NCBI GenBank assembly: GCA_900544235.1
Contig: UQUL01000059.1
Location: 1-9,110, forward strand
Length of the DNA stretch: 9,110 nt
From: an uncultured Collinsella sp.
GTDB lineage: Bacteria; Actinomycetota; Coriobacteriia; Coriobacteriales; Coriobacteriaceae
Direction: 5' to 3'
Shown: positions 1 to 6,124 of the stretch, one piece after another
Numbering within the stretch: position 1 is the first letter of the stretch
Layout of the letters: every line of letters starts with the position of its first letter
Position numbers and translations under genes: made by a program
Notes under the pieces: generated by a model
What the model was told of the DNA's origin: nothing
The model's database searches: none
What the model saw: the letters and a program-made list of their open reading frames with translations, nothing else

Positions 1-52
1 ATACGGGTGCATCATCGACGTCTTCAATACAGAAAATATCAGTGCGGAATGT

Positions 53-110
53 TTTGGGAGGTAGCCCAAACAGCCCCGGCTGGGGTCCTGTGTAGTCACC
101 CCTTAGGGGG
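53..110. other. GC-rich hairpin cluster upstream of scrR
   Basis: TTTGGG (53-58) can pair with CCCAAA (65-70). It is followed by CCCC (74-77), GGGG (82-85), CCCC (99-102) and GGGGG (106-110). Neighbouring C and G runs can pair in mutually exclusive ways, and the middle pairing extends to GGGGT/ACCCC (82-86 with 98-102). No T-run follows, so this is not a standard intrinsic terminator. I recognise no known riboswitch or ncRNA. It may be the end of an upstream transcript or a structured leader. The rest of 1-230 shows only the scrR promoter and operator candidates. Confidence 0.3.
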
Positions 111-171
111 AACTCTCCTAATTATTTGGATGAGTCGTTTACTTACTTGTACTTTTACCGTCTTCCCGCTC

Positions 172-199
172 TTGTTGGGGTATGCTTTGTTCGTATGTA
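172..199 (+). promoter_or_regulatory. candidate scrR promoter
   Basis: A TTGTTG -35-like hexamer (172-177) lies 16 bp before a TATGTA -10-like hexamer (194-199). This would start transcription near 206, about 25 bases before the chosen scrR start codon. The -10 overlaps an operator-like palindrome, as expected for an autorepressed gene. Both hexamers are imperfect, so this is a moderate-to-weak prediction. Confidence 0.4.
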
Positions 200-211
200 A
201 ACGTATGACAT
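195..211. promoter_or_regulatory. candidate ScrR operator (autoregulation)
   Basis: The imperfect palindrome ATGTAAACGTATGACAT is centred on ACGT. It resembles the boxes before the GH32 operon, sharing an AAACG core and a TGACAT right arm. It overlaps the predicted -10 and start point of scrR, a position that would let the repressor limit its own synthesis. The assignment is by similarity of pattern only. Confidence 0.45.
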
Positions 212-230
212 GTTGATGGGGGAGGGTGCT

Positions 231-1241
231 ATGGCTCGCGAGAGTGCTCGTTCTAAGGATACGGCTAAGCCTGGCATCAAGGAAGTTGCGGCGGTGGCGG
301 GGGTTTCGCCTACTACGGTATCTCGTGTGCTTAATAATCGTGGCTATATTAGCCAAGAGACCCGCGATAAGGTCCATGCCGCGATGAAGCGCATCAACTA
401 TACGCCCAACGATATCGCTCGTGCCATGCTCAACGGTCGCCTGAATCTTATCGGTATGATCGTCCCCTATGTCAGCAGTCCGTTTCATGCCCAAGTGGTT
501 CAAGTCATTGAGCATACCCTGGCCGAAAACGGTTTTAAGATGCTGCTGTGCAATAGCGCCAATCGACCCGAGCTTGAGCGCTCTTATATCGACATGCTTC
601 GACGCAATATGGTTGATGGCGTCATCGTCAACTCGCTTAATATCGGTGCCGAGGCGTATGCCGAGATGGGCTTGAGTCTGGTTGGTATCGACTGCGACCT
701 TGGCGAGGCCTCTGTTCAGATTGCGAGCGACAGCTATGGCATCGGCGAACTTGCCACGCGTCGCCTGATTGATGACGGGTGTTCGCGCATCTTGTGCCTG
801 CGCAACAATAGCCGCATGCGCATGCCTGCCAATAAGCGTACCGATGCCTACCACGATGTTGTGGAGCAGGCCGGTTTGCCCGCGCTTGTCCGTGAGGTCG
901 AGTTCGTTAAGTCCGATGACGAAAAGAGTGCGGTCGTTGCGAAGATCCTCGATGAGAACCCCGATATTGACGGCATCTTTGCGGGAGACGACACGATGGC
1001 GGCTATCTGTCTTAACGTGATGAAGCAGCGCGGCTTGAGCGCTCCGGACGATATTAAGGTCGTGGGCGCGGATGGCGCCCGCCGCACTATGACGTTTATG
1101 CCTGACTTAACAACCGTTCGTCAAGATATCGATCGCATCGGAGAGCTCGCGGCGCAATCCATCATCGCTCTTGTTAACGGTGAAAAGCCCGAATCGAATA
1201 CCAAGCTCCCCGTTGAACTCATTGAGGGCAAAACCGCGTAG
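231..1241 (+). CDS. scrR: LacI-family sucrose operon repressor, ScrR-like
   Basis: This is a cytoplasmic DNA-binding repressor of 336 residues, a usual LacI-family length. The N-terminal helix-turn-helix (about 16-35, IKEVAAVAGVSPTTVSRVLN) leads into NNRGYIS and the hinge stretch NYTPNDIARAM (56-66). A periplasmic-binding-protein-like effector domain starts near LIGMIVP (73-79) and runs to the C terminus, including the family-typical DLTTVRQDIDRIGELA. The SPTTVSRVLNNRGY and YTPNDIARAM segments match, from memory, the ScrR branch that controls sucrose PTS operons, and the next genes fit that. The start at 231 is chosen because GGGGGAGGG (218-226) is a strong ribosome site just before it; in-frame ATGs at 210 and 216 lie in or before that site. 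Its expected sites are the boxes at 195-211, 1294-1311 and 1345-1378. The inducer is not visible from sequence. Confidence 0.85.
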   Translation: MARESARSKDTAKPGIKEVAAVAGVSPTTVSRVLNNRGYISQETRDKVHAAMKRINYTPNDIARAMLNGRLNLIGMIVPYVSSPFHAQVVQVIEHTLAENGFKMLLCNSANRPELERSYIDMLRRNMVDGVIVNSLNIGAEAYAEMGLSLVGIDCDLGEASVQIASDSYGIGELATRRLIDDGCSRILCLRNNSRMRMPANKRTDAYHDVVEQAGLPALVREVEFVKSDDEKSAVVAKILDENPDIDGIFAGDDTMAAICLNVMKQRGLSAPDDIKVVGADGARRTMTFMPDLTTVRQDIDRIGELAAQSIIALVNGEKPESNTKLPVELIEGKTA

Positions 1242-1293
1242 TTCATCCCGTGCCAAAAGAATTCCTCAAACGCCTCTGATGACCGTTCGCCGG

Positions 1294-1311
1294 CATATGT
1301 CAACCGTTTGC
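1294..1311. promoter_or_regulatory. candidate ScrR operator, upstream inverted box
   Basis: CATATGTCAACCGTTTGC is the near inverse of the two tandem boxes further downstream: its reverse complement contains AAACGGTTGACATA, against AAACGATTGACATA in the second box. Its centre lies about 50 bp upstream of the first tandem box and in the opposite orientation, an arrangement that could support looping or cooperative binding. A weaker related string, ACCGTTCGCCGG, lies at 1281-1292. Confidence 0.45.
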
Positions 1312-1344
1312 CGACGACTGGAACTGCGAAAAGACGTATTGGTG

Positions 1345-1378
1345 TGAAAACGTTTGACATATGAAAACGATTGACATA
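1345..1378. promoter_or_regulatory. tandem 17-bp operator boxes before the GH32-PTS operon
   Basis: TGAAAACGTTTGACATA (1345-1361) is followed with no gap by TGAAAACGATTGACATA (1362-1378), identical at 16 of 17 positions. The AACG/CGTT core and TTGACAT arm are typical of LacI-family operators. Each copy contains TTGACA, and the first copy's TTGACA is the likely -35 hexamer, so repressor binding would directly block RNA polymerase. Binding by the adjacent ScrR-like protein is inferred from position and from the related palindrome before scrR. Confidence 0.6.
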
Positions 1379-1382
1379 TCTT
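1354..1382 (+). promoter_or_regulatory. promoter of the GH32-PTS-scrB operon
   Basis: A perfect TTGACA -35 (1354-1359) is separated by 17 bp from TATCTT (1377-1382), a 4-of-6 match to the -10 consensus. Transcription would start near 1389, giving a short leader before the start codon at 1425. A second TTGACA (1371-1376) lacks a good -10 at proper spacing. The overlap with the tandem operator boxes supports a repressible promoter. Confidence 0.6.
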
Positions 1383-1424
1383 GCAGTTGTACCGAGTTAG
1401 TATCACGTGGGAAGGAAGTCTCGG

Positions 1425-2807
1425 ATGCACAAGGTGTATTACCAGCCTGAGGGAATTTGGGTGGGCGACATCATGCCGTACGGCGAGGACGGCACGTTCT
1501 ATCTCTATCATCAGCGTGACACGCGAAACCCCGGACCTTTCGGAGAGCCGTTTGGCTGGGCACTCGCGACAACCAAGGACTTCGTCAATTACAAAGACTT
1601 TGGCGAGAGCCTTGAGCGTGGCGGCGACGAGGAAGTCGACCAGTATGTTTATGCCGGCACGGTGTTTAAGGTGGGCGACAAGTACCATGCGCTCTACACT
1701 GGTTGCAATCGCGATAAGGTCAAGGCACGCTTGATGAAGCAGGTTCTTCTTCACGCAACGAGTGACGACGCCGTCAAGTGGGAGAAGAACATCGCCGAGA
1801 CGCTGCTTCCGCCCCAGGAGGGTTACGATGACCGCAACTGGCGCGATCCCTTTGTGCTTTGGGATGAGGAGAACGAAGAGTACATGCTCATCCTCGGCAC
1901 GCGTGTGGGCGAGGACAAGCGTCTGATGACCGGTCGTCTGGTCAAGTTCACCTCCAAGGACCTGGATACCTGGGAGTTCCAGGGCGACTGGTGGAATCCG
2001 GGCCTGTACACCATGTTCGAGATGCCTGATCTCTTTAAGATGGGCGACTGGTGGTATCTGGTGTTCTCCGAGTACAGTGATGGCAACAAGACCCGTTACC
2101 GCATGTCTCGCTCTATCAACGGTCCTTGGATCACTCCTGCGGACGATTCCTTCGATGGCCGCGCGTACTATGCCGCGCGTACCGCATTTGACGGCGAGCG
2201 CCGCGTTCTCTTTGGTTGGGTTCCTACGCGTGACGAGGGCGGCGACCCCAGCTCTTACCTGTGGGGTGGCACCTTTATGCCTCTCGAGATCGTTCAGCGT
2301 GCCGACGGAACGCTCGGCACCAAGCTTCCTGACAGCATGCTTGGCGCCTTTGGCGAGGCTAAGGCAGTCGAGGTCTTTGAGCTTTCCTGCGAGTCGGGCA
2401 AGGTCGAGCAGGTGCTCGCCGCGGATGCCGGTTCCACCTATATGCTCGACGCCGACATCGAGCTCGCCGGTGACGCTGCCGGCTTCTCGGTGAAGCTCGC
2501 CGAGGACGCCGAGTCCGGTCTTGCCTATGAGTTCCGCGCCAACCTGCGTGAGGGCAAGCTCGAGTTTACGGCGGCCCCCCAGTATCCGTGGTTCCAGGTC
2601 AACAACATGGGCCTCGAGCGTCCGTTGTTCTTTAAGGGCGAGGGCACTCATCATGTGCGCCTGGTCGTTGACGACGATATCGCGACCATCTTTGTCGATG
2701 ATGTTGCGCTTAACGCTCGCTTCTGCAATAAGCAGGGCCAGGGTGTGGCGCTGACGGTCACCGACGGTACGCTCAAGTGCGCAAATGCAACGATCGCGTC
2801 TCTGTAA
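1425..2807 (+). CDS. atypical GH32 glycoside hydrolase (fructosidase-like)
   Basis: This 460-residue cytoplasmic protein has no signal peptide. It has the GH32 five-bladed propeller (about 1-290) followed by a C-terminal beta-sandwich. The usual nucleophile motif WxNDPNG is replaced by WVGDIMPY with Asp15; the transition-state Asp is in NWRDP (Asp141) and the acid/base Glu in FEMPDLF (Glu199), so the catalytic triad appears complete. Other markers are DQYVYAGTVF, GDWWYLVFSEY, DGRAYYAARTA and LFGWVPTR. I recall this pattern from a poorly characterised group of gut-bacterial GH32 proteins, not from classical invertases. The start at 1425 follows AGGAAG (1413-1418); an in-frame GTG at 1407 lies before that ribosome site. 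It is first in an operon with a sucrose PTS, so a phosphorylated or short fructoside is a plausible substrate, but this is inference. Hydrolysis versus fructosyl transfer cannot be decided from sequence. Confidence 0.8.
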   Translation: MHKVYYQPEGIWVGDIMPYGEDGTFYLYHQRDTRNPGPFGEPFGWALATTKDFVNYKDFGESLERGGDEEVDQYVYAGTVFKVGDKYHALYTGCNRDKVKARLMKQVLLHATSDDAVKWEKNIAETLLPPQEGYDDRNWRDPFVLWDEENEEYMLILGTRVGEDKRLMTGRLVKFTSKDLDTWEFQGDWWNPGLYTMFEMPDLFKMGDWWYLVFSEYSDGNKTRYRMSRSINGPWITPADDSFDGRAYYAARTAFDGERRVLFGWVPTRDEGGDPSSYLWGGTFMPLEIVQRADGTLGTKLPDSMLGAFGEAKAVEVFELSCESGKVEQVLAADAGSTYMLDADIELAGDAAGFSVKLAEDAESGLAYEFRANLREGKLEFTAAPQYPWFQVNNMGLERPLFFKGEGTHHVRLVVDDDIATIFVDDVALNARFCNKQGQGVALTVTDGTLKCANATIASL

Positions 2808-2852
2808 TGGCATCAAAACGTCTTATGATTTCGTAAAGGAATGGAGAGGAAC

Positions 2853-4304
2853 ATGGACTACAAAGTAGTGTCTCAGCAAGTCGTCGATAACGTCGGCGGT
2901 CTGGAGAACATCGAGGGCGCCACGCATTGCGTTACGCGTCTGCGTCTGGTGCTCAAGGATACGAGCAAGTACAACAAGGCCGAGCTCGAGAACATCGATG
3001 GCGTCAAGGGCGTGCTGTACAACAGCGGCCAGCTCATGATCATCTTCGGTACCGGTACCGTCAACAAGGTCTACGATGAGTTTATGGCTCTGACGGGCGT
3101 TAAGGAGATCAGCGCTTCCGAGGTCAAGGGCGCCGAGGCGGACAAGAAGGGAAAGTTCTTCTCGGTCCTCAAGGTATTCTCGGACATCTTTATCCCCATC
3201 ATTCCCGCTTTCGTCGGCGCTGCTATCATCATCGGCCTTAAGTCGCTGATCGTTGCCAACGGCCTCTTCGGCATGGAGGGCAGCCTTGCCGACCACAGCG
3301 AGTTCCTCAAGAACCTCGCAAGCTTCTTTGCCATTATCGCCACCACGTTTGACTACCTGCCTGTCCTGGTTATGTACAGCGCGGTGAAGCGTTTTGGCGG
3401 TAACCCGATTCTGGGCATCCTCGTCGGTATCGTCATGGTTCACCCGAGCCTTATGAACCGCAACACGTTCGTTATGGACCCGACGGGTGCTGAGTACTGG
3501 AACTTTGGTCCGCTCTCCATTCCCATGGTTGCTTTCCAGGGCGGCGTGTTCCCTGCAATCCTGACTGCCTGGTTTATGGCCAAAGTCGAAAAGATTGCCC
3601 AGAAGTACATCCCCGAGGTCGTTTCGTTCGTCTTTGTCCCGACCGTTACCCTGATTCTTGCTAACGTCGCCCTGTTCACCGTGTTCGGCCCGCTCGGCAA
3701 CCTGATCGGCGACGTCCTCGCTGGCGTAATCGATGTCCTGTACAACAGGATGGGCGTCTTTGGCGCCTTTGTCTTCGCCGCGTTCCTGCAGCCGCTCGTC
3801 GTTACCGGTACACATCAGTTCATCCAGGGTATTGAGGCCAACCTCGTTGCCACGACCGGCTTCAACTACATCCAGGCCATCTGGTCGGTTTCCATCATCG
3901 CCCAGGGCGGCGGCGCCATCGGCATGTATCTCATTCACAAGAAGCATTCCAAAGAGCGCAACATCTGCATGTCGTCCTTTATCCCGACGCTGGTCGGTAT
4001 CTCCGAGCCCGCAATCTTTGCTGCAAACATGCGCTACTCGATCATCCCGTTCGTCTGCGCTTGCATCGGTGCAGGCTGCGGCGGTGCCTTCGTGAAGCTC
4101 TTTGAGGTGCGCGCTATCGGTCAGGGTCTGACCGGTGTGCTTGGCCTGCTCATCGTTACGCCCGAGACGCTCGTGTGGTATGTGGTCGGCAATCTCATCG
4201 CCTTTATCGTGCCGATCGTCTTGATCTTTGCCTACAACAAGGCAAAGGGCGTGCCGACCACCGATGAAGAGGGCGCTGGCGCTGGCTTCGACGTTAGCTT
4301 CTAG
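2853..4304 (+). CDS. scrA: PTS sucrose-type EIIBC permease
   Basis: This membrane transporter phosphorylates its sugar during uptake, probably sucrose to sucrose-6-phosphate. In its 483 residues an N-terminal EIIB domain (about 1-85) carries the phosphorylation cysteine in GATHCVTRLRL (Cys26). After a charged linker comes EIIC, with roughly ten hydrophobic segments (for example DIFIPIIPAFVGAAIIIGL, LGILVGIVMVHP, AFVFAAFLQPLVV, IAFIVPIVLIFAY) and the GISEPAIF substrate-loop motif (382-389, Glu385). No EIIA domain follows; the protein ends soon after the last membrane segment, so a glucose-type EIIA must act in trans. The start at 2853 follows GGAGAGGA (2843-2850); an in-frame ATG at 2841 would put AAGGA directly against the codon and add only four residues. 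It lies 45 bases after the atypical GH32, with no terminator between, so co-transcription is likely. A trehalose or other glucoside specificity is less likely given scrB downstream. Confidence 0.88.
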   Translation: MDYKVVSQQVVDNVGGLENIEGATHCVTRLRLVLKDTSKYNKAELENIDGVKGVLYNSGQLMIIFGTGTVNKVYDEFMALTGVKEISASEVKGAEADKKGKFFSVLKVFSDIFIPIIPAFVGAAIIIGLKSLIVANGLFGMEGSLADHSEFLKNLASFFAIIATTFDYLPVLVMYSAVKRFGGNPILGILVGIVMVHPSLMNRNTFVMDPTGAEYWNFGPLSIPMVAFQGGVFPAILTAWFMAKVEKIAQKYIPEVVSFVFVPTVTLILANVALFTVFGPLGNLIGDVLAGVIDVLYNRMGVFGAFVFAAFLQPLVVTGTHQFIQGIEANLVATTGFNYIQAIWSVSIIAQGGGAIGMYLIHKKHSKERNICMSSFIPTLVGISEPAIFAANMRYSIIPFVCACIGAGCGGAFVKLFEVRAIGQGLTGVLGLLIVTPETLVWYVVGNLIAFIVPIVLIFAYNKAKGVPTTDEEGAGAGFDVSF

Positions 4305-4343
4305 TTGAGCCGTTCAGCGTAATCTGAGGATAAGTCCATTTGA

Positions 4344-4381
4344 GGAAGGGCGTTCGGCTCGTGTGAGTCGAGCGTCCTTCC
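4344..4381 (+). promoter_or_regulatory. intercistronic 17-bp stem-loop between scrA and scrB
   Basis: Bases 4344-4360 pair without interruption with 4365-4381 around a GTGT loop, including three G-U pairs (4350/4375, 4353/4372, 4357/4368). The G-U pairs make it an RNA structure of the plus strand. CTATAG follows instead of a T-run, so it is probably not a full terminator. The stem ends 18 bases before the scrB start codon and just before its weak ribosome site. It may set scrB level by partial termination, by protecting the upstream mRNA's 3' end, or by affecting translation. Confidence 0.65.
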
Positions 4382-4399
4382 CTATAGACGAGAAAGCCA

Positions 4400-5848
4400 A
4401 TGGCGATGTTTAATCAAAAAAATAAGGTGACGCGCACGGACTATGAGCAGTGGCGTGCCGGACAGGATGAGACGGCAGGTCGCATCGCGTCCGACCCCGA
4501 TAGGCTCCTGTTCCATGTGGAGCCTGAGCTTGGCTGGCTCAACGACCCCAACGGTTTGGTGCAGATCGGTGATACGTATCACATTTATCACCAATACGAT
4601 CCATTCGATGCTGCGCATGGCGGTCCAGTGCTTTGGAATCATCTGACAACAAAGGATTTTGTGACGTACGAGAATTGCGGCCCTGTGCTGTTCCCCGATT
4701 CCGATTTGGATTCGAGCGGAGCGTATTCTGGTTCTGCCTTTGTACACGACGGCAAGATTCACTACTTCTATACCGGTAACGTCAAGTATTTTGACCGCGA
4801 TGATTACGACTACGTGTTGACGGGCCGTGAGCAAAACCAAATTCATATGGTTGCCGAGAATCCTGACGAATTGGGCGAGAAGCATATGGCTGTTGGGCCG
4901 GTCGATTACCCCGACGATATCGGTACGCACGTACGCGACCCCAAGATCCTTGAGCACGATGGTATCTACTACATGGTTTTGGGCGCTCGTACGAAAGACG
5001 ACCGCGGCTGCGTGCTTGTCTATACTTCACGCGATCTAGAGGGCTGGAGCTATGCGACGCGCATTGAGCTGGGCGAGAAGTTTGGTTTTATGTGGGAGTG
5101 CCCTGATCTATTTGAGCTTGATGGCGAGCTAATTCTCGTTTGCTGTCCGCAGGGCGTGCCCGCCGATGGTTGGCGTTACCGCAATCCGCACCAGTGCGTG
5201 TGGTTCTCCATCGAGGCCGATTGGGAGGCGCCGAGCTTTAAGATCACCGGGCAGGGCATGCCCCCGATGGTCGATGCCGGCTTTGATTTCTACGCACCGC
5301 AGTCCTTTGAGGATGCTGCGGGTCGGCGTTTGATGATCGGGTGGTCTGGTTGCCCCGATGCGACGGCAGAAAACCCGACGGTGGCACGCGGGTGGCAGTG
5401 CGCGTTGACGGTGCCGCGAGAGCTGAGCATACGCGATGGTAAGTTCTGTCAGCAGCCGGCGCACGAGATTGAGAAGATGCGCGGCGACTGCGTTCGCGCG
5501 ACAGGCGGTGAAACCGTTGAGGAGCCGGGCCGCCTGTTTGATCTTGTGGTTTCCTGTGAGGGCGCCAAGATGGTCGAGCTCGAAATCCGCAAGGGTGTCT
5601 TTGTGCGTTATACGGACGGGATGCTTACCCTCGATATGGGTGACGAAGGCTATGGGCGCGACCAGAGGTCGATTGAGCTCGGCGAGCTTCGCGACCTACG
5701 CGTGCTTTCGGACACTACGATGGTCGAGATTTTTGCAAATGGCGGCGAGGCAGCACTTACGAGCCGTATCTATTCGCCGGCGGTTCCGGCGATGGAGCTG
5801 CACGCCGAGGGTGCGGTATCGATGAATTTCTACCGCCTCGTGCATTAA
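4400..5848 (+). CDS. scrB: sucrose-6-phosphate hydrolase (GH32)
   Basis: This cytoplasmic enzyme, by family, splits sucrose-6-phosphate to glucose-6-phosphate and fructose. It has 482 residues, the normal length for ScrB/SacA. The classical GH32 motifs are all present: LGWLNDPNG with nucleophile Asp49, HQYDPFDAAHGG, WNHLTTKDF, YSGSAF, HVRDPK with Asp180, and WECPDLF with acid/base Glu233. The propeller spans about 38-340, followed by the GH32C beta-sandwich ending in VEIFANGGEAALTSRIY. There is no signal peptide, which supports an intracellular phosphosugar substrate over secreted invertase. ATG 4400 is preceded by a modest GAGAAAG (4390-4396); ATG 4406 is an alternative. The gene follows scrA by 95 bases holding a stem-loop. 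The released fructose needs a fructokinase, not encoded in this window. Plain sucrose or fructo-oligosaccharides remain possible substrates. Confidence 0.9.
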   Translation: MAMFNQKNKVTRTDYEQWRAGQDETAGRIASDPDRLLFHVEPELGWLNDPNGLVQIGDTYHIYHQYDPFDAAHGGPVLWNHLTTKDFVTYENCGPVLFPDSDLDSSGAYSGSAFVHDGKIHYFYTGNVKYFDRDDYDYVLTGREQNQIHMVAENPDELGEKHMAVGPVDYPDDIGTHVRDPKILEHDGIYYMVLGARTKDDRGCVLVYTSRDLEGWSYATRIELGEKFGFMWECPDLFELDGELILVCCPQGVPADGWRYRNPHQCVWFSIEADWEAPSFKITGQGMPPMVDAGFDFYAPQSFEDAAGRRLMIGWSGCPDATAENPTVARGWQCALTVPRELSIRDGKFCQQPAHEIEKMRGDCVRATGGETVEEPGRLFDLVVSCEGAKMVELEIRKGVFVRYTDGMLTLDMGDEGYGRDQRSIELGELRDLRVLSDTTMVEIFANGGEAALTSRIYSPAVPAMELHAEGAVSMNFYRLVH

Positions 5849-5995
5849 CCGTGCATGGAGTACGATTGGACTTGCTGGGCGGAATGTGTCGCAGTTACCG
5901 CGGCCAACTACCGTTTAACGCATATAACGACCGTTTGCGGAATAAGTAACCCTCCTTAATAAACCGTGTAGAATCCTAGATAAGCACGGAGTTTT

Positions 5996-6044
5996 CCAGG
6001 GAGACGCTGTCCTTTGTTATGTGCAAGGGGCGGCGTCTCTTTGG
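5996..6044 (+). terminator. 21-bp hairpin between scrB and degV, possible terminator or leader
   Basis: Bases 5996-6016 pair without a break with 6024-6044 around a seven-base loop. Five of the pairs are G-U, so the fold works in plus-strand RNA and would carry A-C mismatches on the other strand. The core GAGACGC/GCGTCTC is followed only by TTTGG, a short T tract, so termination would be weak unless aided. It is the only strong terminator-like structure after scrB, 148 bases from that stop. It could instead be in the degV leader. The remainder of 5849-6124 shows two ACCGTTT repeats 20 bp apart (5910 and 5930), a small CTGTT/AACAG hairpin (6055-6068) and no convincing gene. Confidence 0.5.
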
Positions 6045-6124
6045 CGCTTGGACGCTGTTGTGCAACAGTGCGGCGGCGCGTGCCATGTATTGAAAACCCA
6101 ATGTCGAGATGGGTCGTGATAAGA

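Noticed and set aside
2..64. Possible C-terminal end of an upstream gene (frame ending ...ENISAECFGR)
   Set aside because: Only 20 codons are visible, other frames are also open here, and nothing is recognisable. It cannot be supported without upstream sequence.
7..216. Small open frame of 69 codons before scrR
   Set aside because: It starts at a GTG with no ribosome site, runs through the hairpin cluster, promoter and operator, and has no protein-like pattern beyond a chance hydrophobic stretch.
96..854. Minus-strand open frame overlapping scrR
   Set aside because: Shadow of scrR; its product has no family features and no ribosome site was seen before it.
1266..2816. Long minus-strand open frame (516 codons) antisense to the atypical GH32
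   Set aside because: It mirrors the codon bias of the plus-strand gene; the plus frame has clear GH32 motifs and a ribosome site, and the minus product shows no recognisable domain.
2823..3947. Minus-strand open frame (374 codons) antisense to scrA
   Set aside because: It is a highly charged, low-complexity product typical of antisense reading of a membrane protein gene; the plus-strand EIIBC is unambiguous.
5969..5974. TAGAAT as a degV -10 box
   Set aside because: No acceptable -35 lies 16-18 bp upstream and there is no extended -10, so a promoter could not be supported.
6014..6124. N-terminal extension of degV from TTG 6014
   Set aside because: The extra 37 residues are not DegV-like, there is no ribosome site, and the sequence forms half of the 21-bp hairpin.
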